A program made the translations under genes and the position numbers. Shown in pieces: positions 17,076 through 25,951 of a stretch of DNA of 25,951 nucleotides. Origin of the DNA: Borrelia hermsii DAH (GTDB taxonomy: Bacteria; Spirochaetota; Spirochaetia; Borreliales; Borreliaceae); assembly GCF_023035675.1 (NCBI RefSeq), contig NZ_CP073143.1, positions 1-25,951 on the forward strand, read 5' to 3'. Below the pieces are notes generated by a model. It did not search any database, had not been told where the DNA came from, and saw only the letters and a program-made list of their open reading frames with translations. The first letter of the stretch is position 1, and every line of letters starts with the position of its first letter.

Positions 17076-18152
17076 ATGAGAAAAAGAATAAGAGCAATAA
17101 TAATGACTTTATTTATGGTATTAGTAAGCTGTAATAGCGGTGGGGTTGCAGAGGATCCTAAACATGTGTATTTAACATCTATAGCTAATTTAGGAAAAGG
17201 ATTCTTAGATGTTTTTGTGACTTTTGGAGATATGGTTACTGGAGCTTTTGGTATTAAGGCAGATACTAAGAAAAGTGATATAGGGAAGTATTTTACTGAT
17301 ATTGAGAGTACTATGACAGCAGTTAAAAATAAGTTGCAAGATGAAGTTGCTAAGAATGGGAATTACGCAAAAGTTAAAACAGTTGTTGACAAGTTTGTTG
17401 CAGATGTCTTAGACAAGATTGCAGCAGGAGCAAAGGAAGCAGCTAGCGGTCTTAAAGATGCTAATGGTAATTTAGGGGCTGTAGAAAAAGCCGCTGATGC
17501 TAGTAAAGGAGCAGACGCAACTAGTGTAGGTAACCTAGTTAAAGGAATAAAAAATATAGTAGATATAGCGTTAAAATCAAATGAGGGTGATGGAGCAAAA
17601 GATGTAACTAGCCCTGCTGTTGACGATAAGAAGAAAATAGGGAAACTATTTGGTGATAAGACTGGTAATGGAGCAGAAGAGAAACATATAGCAGCGGCTA
17701 GTGCATCTATAGGTGCAGTGAGTGGAGTTGATATTCTTCAAGCTATAGCTAGGTCTAGTGATAAAGCGGCTTCTGGTAAAGCAAGTGAAGCCAAAGATGC
17801 AGCAGGACTTGCAATGGCTAATGGTGATTCCACTGAAACTACTGATTTAGATGAAGCAGCAAAAAAAGATGCAGTAATAGCAGCAGGAATAGTATTAAGA
17901 GCAATAGCTAAAGATGGTAAATTTATTGTAAAGGATACTGGTGACAATAAGACTGAAGCTGAAGCCGCTAAAGGTGTAGCAGCAAGTGCAGTAGGTAAGA
18001 CATTAAGTACACTTATAATAGCAATAAGGAATACAGTTGATAGTGGATTAAAAACAATAAATGAAGTACTAGCTAAAGTTAAACAAGAAGATAAGTCAGC
18101 AGAAGCAACTAATACTGCAGAAGCAACAACTAGTGGCCCAGTAAATAATTAG
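17076..18152 (+). CDS. vlp: Full-length variable large protein (Vlp), probably silent
   Basis: A 358-aa Vlp lipoprotein with all parts present. The leader [19 protein letters not shown] has lipobox LVSC (Cys19). Then come LANLGKGFLDVF-like and FGIKADTKKSDIGKYFTDIE, VDKFVADVLDKIAAGAKEA, VKGIKNIVDIAL, SIGAVSGVDILQAIA, GIVLRAIAKDGKF, and the C-terminal TLIIAIRNTVDSGLKTI before GPVNN. It is in a different Vlp subfamily from the minus-strand cassettes. GGAGG precedes ATG 17076 by 13 bases, the same spacing as in the other vmp genes. No convincing -35/-10 pair lies upstream, unlike at 24910-24954, so this is likely an intact archived copy rather than the expressed gene. Confidence 0.92.
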   Translation: MRKRIRAIIMTLFMVLVSCNSGGVAEDPKHVYLTSIANLGKGFLDVFVTFGDMVTGAFGIKADTKKSDIGKYFTDIESTMTAVKNKLQDEVAKNGNYAKVKTVVDKFVADVLDKIAAGAKEAASGLKDANGNLGAVEKAADASKGADATSVGNLVKGIKNIVDIALKSNEGDGAKDVTSPAVDDKKKIGKLFGDKTGNGAEEKHIAAASASIGAVSGVDILQAIARSSDKAASGKASEAKDAAGLAMANGDSTETTDLDEAAKKDAVIAAGIVLRAIAKDGKFIVKDTGDNKTEAEAAKGVAASAVGKTLSTLIIAIRNTVDSGLKTINEVLAKVKQEDKSAEATNTAEATTSGPVNN

Positions 18153-18450
18153 TTGAGGGTAAATACTAAGGAAAACTCTTTTTTTTCTTTCTGTGAAACA
18201 GGGAGACTATTTGGCTAGCGGTAGTTTTGATGCTGAAGGTAATGCATAAGTAAAAGGAGGCACGTAAAAAAATGAGAAGAATAAATTAAGTGCAATAATA
18301 ATGACTTTATTTATGGTATTAGTAAGCTGTAATAATGGAGGACCAAAGCTTAAAAGTGACGAAGTAGCCAAGTCTGACGGAACAGTACTTGATTTGGCAA
18401 AAATAAGTAAAAAAATAAAAGATGCTAGTGATTTTGCAACAAGTGTAAAA
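17861..18450 (+). repeat. Long direct repeat, unit 1 (with 22568-23157)
   Basis: About 590 bp covering the vlp 3' end, spacer and vsp leader match 22568-23157 with an offset of 4707 and one visible difference (ACTAGTGG versus ATTAGTGG). The frameshifted vsp leader is shared, so the lesion predates the duplication. Confidence 0.85.
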
Positions 18451-18921
18451 GAAGTTCATACTTTAGTTAAGTCAATAGATGAGCTTGCTAAAGCTATTGG
18501 GAAAAAAATTCATAACGATGGTTCTCTTACTACTGAAGATGGTAAGAATGGTTCATTACTTGCAGGGGTACATAGTGTAATATCAGCCGTAAAGACTAAA
18601 TTGGGATCATTGGAACAAAAAGCTATTGGAGAATTTGCTGGAATGAAGGTTCAAGTTGTTGCTATTAAGACTGCAAGTATAGATTTATTAAATAAATTTA
18701 AAGATAAAAATGCTGAACTTGGGAAAAACGAGGTTAGTAATGACGATGCGAAAGCTGCCATACTTGTAAGTAATACCACTAAAGATAAAGGAGCTTCTGA
18801 GCTTGAAGCACTCAACACAGCAATAGATGGGTTGTTAAAGGCTGCTAATGGTGCAGTAGAAGCTGCAATAGCAGAGCTTACAACTCCTGTTAAGGGAGAA
18901 AAACCTTCTCAAAATAACTAA
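18272..18921 (+). pseudogene. vsp: Silent vsp with damaged leader (copy A)
   Basis: A variable small protein (Vsp) cassette. The RBS AAAGGAGGCACG and ATG 18272 are present, but a net +2 change in the leader gives MRRIN and then TAA. The in-frame mature sequence can be read from ATG 18301 ([14 protein letters not shown]), whose own upstream lacks an RBS. The body is intact: [39 protein letters not shown], a variable centre, then [20 protein letters not shown] and the PSQNN end. No promoter is seen. It is suitable as a conversion donor for everything after the leader. Downstream is the repeat 18922-19013. Confidence 0.85.
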
Positions 18922-19013
18922 CTAGGAAATAAATAATTTAAGTAGTTATTATAAGATAAGTATTTAAGTAAAAAGTAAACTAACCCTCCTGTATCAATAA
19001 CAAGAAAAGCGTT
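18922..19013. repeat. Downstream vsp repeat (with 23629-23720, partly 25638-25680)
   Basis: Identical at the two silent sites, from GGAAATAAATAATTTAAGTA through CTAACCCTCCTGTATC. The first 45 bases also follow the expressed-type vsp at 25637. Its position matches the downstream homology sequences that guide vmp switching in B. hermsii. Identity to those is inferred from position, not checked. Confidence 0.6.
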
Positions 19014-19051
19014 TCCCTTACAATAACTTTATCCTTTATACTTATCCTTAA

Positions 19052-20010
19052 CTAGTTATTAGTAGTGCCTTTAGGGGCGCTCTGTTCAGGAGTTATAGGA
19101 GTATCATTAGCATTAATTTTCATAGCTTCTTTAACCGTTTTAAGTCCCACATCAATTGTTTTTCTTATTGCAATAGTTAATGTATCTAATGCTTTAGTTA
19201 CTGAACTTATTGCTGCTCCTTTAATTGCAGTAACAGCATCATCAGCAGCAGCACTAGGGCCAGCAAATTTACCACCCTTTGCCATAACTCTTAAAGCTAT
19301 ACCTCCTGCAATAGCTCCATCTTTAGGGGCAGCACCAGCATTTTGAGCAGTAGCTAATTTAGCAGCATCACCATTATCTTTAATCATAGCTTGTAATATG
19401 TCAGCACCAGTTACAGCTCCTACTGCTTTTGCTGCATCAGCTGCAACTTTTTTTGCATTATTAGCATCACCAGCAGCACCTGCACCAGCAGTAAATAATT
19501 TACCCGCTTCACCATCGCCAGCAGCAGCAGTTCTTGCAGTATTGCCATCTTCAGCCTTTTTATCATCACCAGCATTAGCACTTCCTACACCTTTAAGTAC
19601 CACGTCTACAATTGTCTTTATTCCTTTTACTAGTTTGTCAACTTCAGTCCCAGCAGCACCAGCAGCATTCTGAGCAGCAACATTAGCAATTGGGTCACTA
19701 GCATCTCCAATAGCATCACTAACGGTCTTAGCACCTTCTATTATCTTATCAAGAGTATTATCAATTAGTGTTTTTACCGCAGTCTCAGTTGCAGAAGCAT
19801 TAGGATTTCCTTCTCTCTTCATGTCAGTAACAATTTTATTAAGCTTGTCCTTAGTGCCTTGTATAGTATCTTGTATTGTCTTAAAATAAGCCCCAACATC
19901 AGACTTTTTTGTCTCTGTACTAAAACCTAATACCTTGGAAACTATATCTCCAAATGATGTAAACACATTTAAAAAATCATTACCTAAGTCTATTACTGAC
20001 TTTAAGAAAG
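19052..20010 (-). pseudogene. vlp: Silent vlp cassette, 5'-truncated
   Basis: The frame enters from about 20010 ([21 protein letters not shown]) with no leader, RBS or promoter. The apparent GTG start at 19966 is an internal Val. The body is complete to a normal C-terminus ([20 protein letters not shown], then PKGTTNN), some 319 codons in all. Variable blocks are Ala/Gly/Asp-rich. The first 100 codons are almost identical to the cassettes at 15961 and 23751, while the centre differs. This is the expected pattern for archived donors sharing recombination arms. Confidence 0.88.
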
Positions 20011-20440
20011 CAAATATGCTGCTGGTGATGCTAATAATGCAAAAAAAGTTGCAGCTGATGCAGCAAAAGCAGTTGGAGCAATAACAGATGCTGATATATT
20101 ACAAGCTATTTCTAAAGGTTCTGAATGCAAAGCTGCTAAATTAGCTAAGAGTAATGATGGCAATGTTGGTGTTTCCCCTAAAGATGGAACTATAGCAGGA
20201 GCTATTGCATTAACAGTTATGGCTAAGGGTGGTAAATTTGCTGGTCCTAGTGATGCTGCTAGTGCTGATGCAAAGAAAATAATAGAGAGCTCAGCTACTA
20301 AGGCGCTAGATACATTAACTATTGCGATAAGGAAAACAATTGACGCAGGCCTTAAAACAATTAAAGAAGCTATGAAAATTAATCCTAATGATACTCCTGT
20401 AACTACTGATAATCAGATTCCTGAAACTAAGAAGAACTAA
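20011..20440 (+). pseudogene. vlp: vlp 3' half
   Basis: The frame runs in without a start from the head-to-head junction and reads [78 protein letters not shown] and ends [10 protein letters not shown]. It is the C-terminal half of a Vlp with a uniquely ending tail. Its first 190 bp recur at 24680-24869. The missing AVSAV before TKALDTL (reads SSATKALD) looks like a small internal deletion. Confidence 0.82.
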
Positions 20441-20582
20441 TATTAGAAGTAATAAGTAGTAAATAACTAAATAAAGTTATTTAAGGAGAACTCTTCTATT
20501 GTTTTCGATGCATGAGAGGTATTTCCTTATTTATATCTATCTCCTTTACTTAAATAGAGTAATAAAGGAGGCACGGAAAAAA

Positions 20583-21233
20583 ATGAGAAGAAGAATAAGT
20601 GCAATAATAATGACTTTATTTATGGTATTTACATCATGTAATAATGGAGGACCAAAGCTTAAAAGTGACGAAGTAGCCAAGTCTGACGGAACAGTACTTG
20701 ATTTGGCAAAAATAAGTGCAAAGATAAAAGAGGCTAGTACTTTTGCAGTAAGTGTTAAAGAAGTTCATACTTTAGTTAAATCAGTAGATGAGCTTGCTAA
20801 GGCTATTGGTAAGAAAATTTAGCAGGACACCGATACCTTAGGTACTGATGGAAACCATAATGGATCTTTAGTTGCAGGTGTATTTCAAGTAATGTTGACA
20901 GTAAAAGTTAAATTGGAAACGTTGGTAAAATTAGATGGGATTTCTAGTGAACTGAAAACAAAAGTTGATGATACTAAGGGCAAAGCTGAAACATTATTAT
21001 CTAAAGTGAAAACAAAACATACTGATCTTGGCAAACAAGATGCTACTGATGGGAATGCAAAAAATGCTATAGATGTATCAGATGGTGCTAAGGATAAAGG
21101 AGTTGCTGAACTTATTAAATTAAACACAGCAATAGATGAGTTGTTAAAGGCTGCTAATGGTGCAGTAGAAGCTGCAATTAAAGAGCTTACAGCTCCTGTT
21201 AAGGGAGAAAACCTTCTCAAAATAACTAACTAG
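20583..21233 (+). pseudogene. vsp: Silent vsp with in-frame amber and 3' frameshift (copy B)
   Basis: The leader is intact, [19 protein letters not shown] (lipobox-like FTSC), from ATG 20583 with AAAGGAGG upstream. The frame hits TAG at 20820-20822, right after AKAIGKKI, then resumes without shift ([10 protein letters not shown] and on through [16 protein letters not shown]). At the end one A is missing from a homopolymer, turning GEKPSQNN into GENLLKITN. Full length would be 216 codons. The amber truncates it to 79 residues, so it is inactive unless repaired by recombination or read through. Confidence 0.85.
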
Positions 21234-21256
21234 GAAATAAATAAGTTAACTAGTTA

Positions 21257-21988
21257 TTAGTAGTACCTTTTAGGGGCGCTCTGTTTAGGACTTATAGGAG
21301 TATCATTCGCATTAATTTTCATAGTATCTTTAACTGTTTTAAGCCCTGTGTCAATTGTTTTTCTTATCGCAATAGTTAGTGTATCTAGTGCCTTAGTAAC
21401 AGCACTTACAGCTGAGCTCTCTATTATTTTCTTTGCATCAGCACTAGCAGCATCACTAGGACCAGCAAATTTACCACCCTTAGCCATTGCTCTTAACACT
21501 ATACCTCCTGCTATAACCACATCTTTTTTATTAGCATCAACAGCAGCAACAGCAGCATTATTAGAAGCCAATTTCATAGCCTCACCATTATCTTTAACCA
21601 TAGCTTGCAAGATGTCAGCACCTGTTACAGCCCCAATAGCTTTTGCTGCATCAGTAGCCGATTTTTTTGCATTCTCAGCAGTGCCAGCATTAGCAGAAGC
21701 AAATAACTTTCCCGCTTCACCATCACCAGCATTGCCACCGATCCTTGCAGTATTACCATCGCTAGCTTTTTTATCATCCCCAGCCCCAGCATTTCCTTTG
21801 TCTTTAAGTACTATTTCTACAATTGACTTAATTCCTTTTACTAGTTTATCAACATCAGTTCCAACAGTACCAGCATCAGCACCAGCACCACCAGCAGCAA
21901 CATTAGCAATTGGATCATTAGCATCAGTACCAATAGCCTCACTTGCTGTCTTTGCTCCGTCAATTATCTTATCAAGTGTAGTAGTAAT
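21257..21988 (-). pseudogene. vlp: Silent vlp cassette, strongly 5'-truncated
   Basis: The Vlp-like frame begins at about residue 90 of a normal Vlp ([20 protein letters not shown]) and runs to a complete-looking tail ([20 protein letters not shown], ending PKRYY after a changed last codon run). The eleven residues before LITTT come from antisense of the vlp on +, so the open frame's apparent start is accidental. It carries [18 protein letters not shown], the source-like segment of the fragment at 16836. No leader or promoter is present. Confidence 0.85.
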
Positions 21989-22859
21989 TAAGTATTTCAA
22001 TGATATTGAAAAGATTATGAACACAGTTAAAAAGAAGTTGCAAGATGAAGTTGCAAAGAATGATAATTACGTAAAAGTGAAGGAAGTCGTTGACAAGTTC
22101 GTTGCAGATGTCTTAGACAAGATTGCAGTAGGTGCTAAAGAAGCAGCTAAAGGGGCTACTGGTGACGATAAAATTGGAAATGCTACTTCAGCTGGGCATG
22201 GAGCTATTCCTGCTAGCAAGGATTCTGTTGTTTTTCTTGTTAAAGGGATTAAGACACTTGTTGAAGTGGTTCTAAAAAGGATGAGGGGGGGATGCAGGAG
22301 CTACTAAAACAGGTGATGATAAAAAGGATATTGGTACATTGTTTATTGATAATACCGGTAAAGATGATGCTAAGGAAGAAAATATTTCAAAGGCATCAGC
22401 TAGTATTGGTGCTGTAACTGGTGCTGATATTCTTCAAGCTATTGCTAAATCTGAAGAAAATCCTGTTGTTGATAATACTAATGGCATTAACGCAGCCAAA
22501 AATGCAGCTGAAATTGCTGTTGCTCCGGCTGTTAACGGCAAGAAAGAAGAGTTGCCGTAGACTCAGCAAAAAAAGATGCAGTAATAGCAGCAGGAATAGT
22601 ATTAAGAGCAATAGCTAAAGATGGTAAATTTATTGTAAAGGATACTGGTGACAATAAGACTGAAGCTGAAGCCGCTAAAGGTGTAGCAGCAAGTGCAGTA
22701 GGTAAGACATTAAGTACACTTATAATAGCAATAAGGAATACAGTTGATAGTGGATTAAAAACAATAAATGAAGTACTAGCTAAAGTTAAACAAGAAGATA
22801 AGTCAGCAGAAGCAACTAATACTGCAGAAGCAACAATTAGTGGCCCAGTAAATAATTAG
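21989..22859 (+). pseudogene. vlp: vlp pseudogene, 5'-truncated with two frameshifts
   Basis: Related to the full-length vlp at 17076. It enters at [20 protein letters not shown], which corresponds to about residue 66 there. It continues through VDKFVADVLDKIAVGAKEA, shifts frame in a run near 22275-22290 (VLKKDEGG is rebuilt by the shift), and shifts again near 22550. From 22568 it is essentially identical to the 3' end of 17076, finishing GPVNN at TAG 22857-22859. The leader and first 65 residues are missing. Confidence 0.85.
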
Positions 22860-23157
22860 TTGAGGGTAAATACTAAGGAAAACTCTTTTTTTTCTTTCTG
22901 TGAAACAGGGAGACTATTTGGCTAGCGGTAGTTTTGATGCTGAAGGTAATGCATAAGTAAAAGGAGGCACGTAAAAAAATGAGAAGAATAAATTAAGTGC
23001 AATAATAATGACTTTATTTATGGTATTAGTAAGCTGTAATAATGGAGGACCAAAGCTTAAAAGTGACGAAGTAGCCAAGTCTGACGGAACAGTACTTGAT
23101 TTGGCAAAAATAAGTAAAAAAATAAAAGATGCTAGTGATTTTGCAACAAGTGTTAAA
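22568..23157 (+). repeat. Long direct repeat, unit 2 (with 17861-18450)
   Basis: Second copy of the vlp-tail, spacer and vsp-leader block. The match to unit 1 stops abruptly inside the vsp at about 23150, where the sequence switches to the copy-B vsp. Confidence 0.85.
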
Positions 23158-23628
23158 GAAGTTCATACTTTAGTTAAATCAGTAGATGAGCTTGCTAAGG
23201 CTATTGGTAAGAAAATTTAGCAGGACACTGATACCTTAGGTACTGATGGAAACCATAATGGATCTTTAGTTGCAGGTGTATTTCAAGTAATGTTGACAGT
23301 AAAAGTTAAATTGGAAACGTTGGTAAAATTAGATGGGATTTCTAGTGAACTGAAAACAAAAGTTGATGATACTAAGGGCAAAGCTGAAACATTATTATCT
23401 AAAGTGAAAACAAAACATACTGATCTTGGCAAACAAGATGCTACTGATGGGAATGCAAAAAATGCTATAGATGTATCAGATGGTGCTAAGGATAAAGGAG
23501 TTGCTGAACTTATTAAATTAAACACAGCAATAGATGAGTTGTTAAAGGCTGCTAATGGCGCAGTAGAAGCTGCAATAGCAGAGCTTACAACTCCTGTTAA
23601 GGTAGAAAAACCTTCTCAAAATAACTAA
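22979..23628 (+). pseudogene. vsp: Silent mosaic vsp (copy C)
   Basis: The leader has the same lesion as copy A (MRRIN then TAA). The body carries the same TAG (23218-23220) as copy B. The 5' part to about 23150 is copy A. From about 23152 to 23530 it is base-for-base copy B (offset 2398). From about 23577 on it is copy A again (AIAELTTPV, and the downstream repeat). It is therefore a patchwork made by gene conversion and is doubly inactive. Confidence 0.87.
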
Positions 23629-23750
23629 CTAGGAAATAAATAATTTAAGTAGTTATTATAAGATAAGTATTTAAGTAAAAAGTAAACTAACCCTCCTGTA
23701 TCAATAACAAGAAAAGCATTTCCTTACAATGACTTTATATTTACCCTTAA

Positions 23751-24679
23751 CTAATTAGCAGTAGCTTTAGGGGTGTTCTGTTCAGGACTTATAGGAGTAT
23801 CATTAGCATTAATTTTCATAGCTTCTTTAACTGTTTTAAGACCTGCGTCAATTGTTTTTCTTATTGCAATAGTTAATGTATCTAGTGCTTTAGTAATTGC
23901 ACTTACAGCTGCTCCTTTAGCAACAGTGACATAATCAGCACTATCAGCAGTAGGACCAGCAAATTTACCACCCTTAGCCATAACTGTTAATGCAATAGCT
24001 CCTGCTATAGTTCCATCTTTTGCATTAGCCTTGGCAGCATCAGCAGCTGCATTAGCACCATTTTTAACCATAGCTTGTAATATGTCAGCACCAGTTACAG
24101 CCCCAACGGCTTTTGCTGCATCGGCTGCAACTTTTTTTGCATTAGCATCATCACCAGCATTAGCAGCGAACAATTTACCTGCTTCACCATTACCAGCAGC
24201 GGTTCTTGCGCTAAGATCTTCAGCCTTTTTATCGGTACCTGCCTCAGCATTTCCTTCTTTTCCAAGTACCACGTCTACAATTGCCTTAATTCCCTTTGTC
24301 AGACTTTCAATCCCAGTTCCAGCAACACCAGCAGCATTGTTAGCACCTACATTAGCAATTGGGTCACTAGCATCTCCAATAGCATCACTAACGGTCTTTG
24401 ATCCTTCTATTATCTTATCAAGAGTATTATCAATTAGTGTTTTTACCGCAGTCTCAGTTGCAGAAGCATTAGGATTTCCTTCTCTCTTCATGTCAGTAAC
24501 AATTTTATTAAGCTTGTCCTTAGTGCCTTGTATAGTATCTTGTATTGTCTTAAAATAAGCCCCAACATCAGACTTTTTTGTCTCTGTACTAAAACCTAAT
24601 ACCTTGGAAACTATATCTCCAAATGATGTAAACACATTTAAAAAATCATTACCTAAGTCTATTACTGACTTTAAGAAAG
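23751..24679 (-). pseudogene. vlp: Silent vlp cassette, 5'-truncated
   Basis: The frame enters from the junction at 24679 without a start ([19 protein letters not shown]). The apparent GTG start at 24635 is internal. It runs about 309 codons to a normal end ([20 protein letters not shown], then PKATAN). The first about 100 codons are nearly identical to 19052-20010 (offset 4669). The middle ([30 protein letters not shown]) differs. Two diversified donors share identical arms. Confidence 0.88.
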
Positions 24680-24909
24680 CAAATATGCTGCTGGTGATGC
24701 TAATAATGCAAAAAAAGTTGCAGCTGATGCAGCAAAAGCAGTTGGAGCAATAACAGATGCTGATATATTACAAGCTATTTCTAAAGGTTCTGAATGCAAA
24801 GCTGCTAAATTAGCTAAGAGTAATGATGGCAATGTTGGTGTTTCCCCTAAAGATGAAACTATAGCAAGAGCTATAGCATTAAGAGAATGGCTAAAGGTGA
24901 TAAATTTGA
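24680..24909 (+). pseudogene. vlp: vlp fragment abutting the expression promoter
   Basis: The first 190 bp repeat 20011-20200 with two or three changes ([12 protein letters not shown] in place of [12 protein letters not shown]). A one-base loss then breaks the frame (GCATTAAGAGAATGGCTAAA). The homology stops at AAATTTGAT, where a run of 13 Ts begins. It is a dead vlp tail directly upstream of the vsp promoter. Confidence 0.8.
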
Positions 24910-24954
24910 TTTTTTTTTTTTTAACTTTGTAAACTTTGAAAGTTGAGGTATAAT
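24910..24954 (+). promoter_or_regulatory. vsp expression-site promoter with poly-T tract
   Basis: Thirteen Ts (24910-24922) precede -35 TTGTAA (24927-24932) and a perfect -10 TATAAT (24949-24954), with a 16-bp spacer. AAAGGAGGCACG before ATG 24990 is the RBS. No other vmp start in the window has this set. A T-rich tract ahead of a sigma-70 promoter is a known trait of the relapsing-fever vmp expression locus. A homopolymer this long is prone to slippage and may tune expression. Confidence 0.75.
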
Positions 24955-24989
24955 GCTAATGCATAAGTTAAAAGGAGGCACGTAAAAAA

Positions 24990-25637
24990 ATGAGAAAAAG
25001 AATAAGTGCAATAATAATGACTTTATTTATGGTGTTTATGTCATGTAATAATGGAGGGCCAGAGCTTAAAAGTGACGAAGTAGCTAAGCCTGATGGAACA
25101 GTGCTTGATTTGGCAAAAATAAGTAAAAAGATAAAAGATGCTAGTGATTTTGCAGCAAGTGTTAAAGAAGTTCATACTTTAGTTAAGTCTATTGACGAGC
25201 TTGCTAAAGCTATTGGAAAGAAAATTAAAAATGATAATAGTAACTTTGAGGATGAGAATGACCATAATGGATCGTTAATTGCAGGGGTATTTCAAGTAAT
25301 ATTGACTGTAAAAGCTAAATTAACATCATTAGAGCAAATTATTGGAATTTCTGATGAATTAAAGACAAAGGTTGGCATGGTTAAGAAAGAAAGTGAAGCA
25401 TTCGTAACCCAAGTAAAATCAAAGCATACTGATCTTGCTAAAGAAGGTGTTACTGATGCACATGCAAAGAGTGCCATACTTGTAACAGATGGCACTAAGG
25501 ATAAAGGAGCCGCTGAACTTATTAAGCTCAACACAGCAATAGATGAGTTATTAAAGGCTGCTAATGATGCAGTAGAAGCTGCAATTAAAGAGCTTACAGC
25601 TCCTGTTAAAGCAGAAAAACCTTCTCAAAATAACTAA
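24990..25637 (+). CDS. vsp: Intact variable small protein (Vsp), probably the expressed copy
   Basis: A 215-aa outer-surface lipoprotein of the Vsp family (structural relatives of OspC), the serotype-defining antigen of relapsing-fever Borrelia. The leader [19 protein letters not shown] gives lipidated Cys19. The body has the conserved helices [40 protein letters not shown], a variable centre (about residues 80-160), then [20 protein letters not shown] and the PSQNN end. No stop or frameshift is present. It has its own promoter, a strong RBS and a hairpin downstream. It differs from the three silent vsp copies mainly in the centre, as expected for the currently assembled antigen. Whether it was expressed in the sequenced cells cannot be seen. 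Confidence 0.93.
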   Translation: MRKRISAIIMTLFMVFMSCNNGGPELKSDEVAKPDGTVLDLAKISKKIKDASDFAASVKEVHTLVKSIDELAKAIGKKIKNDNSNFEDENDHNGSLIAGVFQVILTVKAKLTSLEQIIGISDELKTKVGMVKKESEAFVTQVKSKHTDLAKEGVTDAHAKSAILVTDGTKDKGAAELIKLNTAIDELLKAANDAVEAAIKELTAPVKAEKPSQNN

Positions 25638-25726
25638 CTAGGGAATAAATAATTTAAGTAGTTATTATAAGATAAGTTATTAAGTAAGCTGTAAGAGCAG
25701 GGAAAAATAAAGTCAAAAAGGAATAG

Positions 25727-25755
25727 GAAGCTAGGAGCGTAATGCTCTTAGCTTC
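25727..25755 (+). terminator. Stem-loop after the expressed-type vsp
   Basis: Twelve-bp arms GAAGCTAGGAGC/GCTCTTAGCTTC, with one G-T pair and a 5-nt loop, lie 90 bp after the vsp stop. The following TGATGTTATTT is only moderately T-rich, so termination is likely but not certain. The remaining sequence to 25951 shows no gene. Confidence 0.55.
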
Positions 25756-25951
25756 TGATGTTATTTAGGGAATGTTTATTTGTATATAAAATTGTTTATA
25801 TGAGTAAAGATTGAATATAAATAATTGCAAGTGTGATATTAAGAGTATGTTTTTATTGTAATCAAATAATTAAATACTTTAAAAGTAAGCTAAATGTGTG
25901 GTAAGGGCAGCAAAAGGGAAATTGGGATAGATGTTGGAAGGAAAAGAAGCA

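Noticed and set aside
19910..19966. GTG codons as true starts of the minus-strand vlp genes (16791, 19966, 24635)
   Set aside because: The conserved Vlp sequence continues in frame 14 or more codons further upstream, and no RBS precedes the GTG. These are internal valines in 5'-truncated cassettes.
21348..22307. A 319-codon + strand frame across two vlp cassettes
   Set aside because: Its first two thirds are antisense to the vlp on - (Ala/Ser/Pro-rich shadow). Only the part after 21989 is real vlp. The fusion is an accident of the head-to-head junction.
24031..24558. Long + strand frames opposite the minus-strand vlp genes (also 19065-19673 and 16264-16714)
   Set aside because: Low-complexity antisense shadows of vlp codons, with no RBS and no family resemblance.

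Overview
The window is very AT-rich, and its families point to a plasmid segment of a relapsing-fever Borrelia: Borrelia plasmid-maintenance families PF57/62, PF50, PF32 (ParA) and PF49, a plasmid nicotinamidase, spirochaetal lipoproteins, decayed IS605-type tnpB, and above all a dense cluster of variable major protein genes (vlp and vsp). The species cannot be fixed from sequence alone. It may be linear, but no telomere is visible.

Layout. 1-2000 is a graveyard: Bdr-like repeats, a broken lipoprotein gene and a thyX fragment. 2142-9399 holds isolated minus-strand genes: three lipoproteins (286, 255 and 309 aa), a 90-aa unknown protein, nicotinamidase pncA, and a small excisionase-like helix-turn-helix protein. 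They are separated by long gene-poor stretches and IS605 relics. Near 9500-9737 is a structured, terminator-ended non-coding stretch that may be a small RNA. 9876-15912 is the plasmid-maintenance region. PF57, PF50 and a 5' stub of parA run on +, facing PF49, an intact parA and a 3' stub of PF50 on -. Each half is cut off by copies of the same dead tnpB element. Together the two halves supply one intact copy of each of the four families. A third parA scrap lies at 10854-10901.

15961-25951 is the antigenic-variation archive. One full-length vlp (17076) and one full-length vsp (24990) are intact. The rest are silent or broken cassettes: 5'-truncated vlp on -, 3' vlp fragments on +, and vsp copies with leader frameshifts or an internal amber codon. 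Only the vsp at 24990 has an evident promoter (13-T run, TTGTAA, 16-bp spacer, TATAAT, strong RBS), so it looks like the expressed gene, with the others as gene-conversion donors. A module of about 2.3 kb occurs twice. One vsp copy is a clear mosaic of two others, which is a visible footprint of segmental gene conversion.
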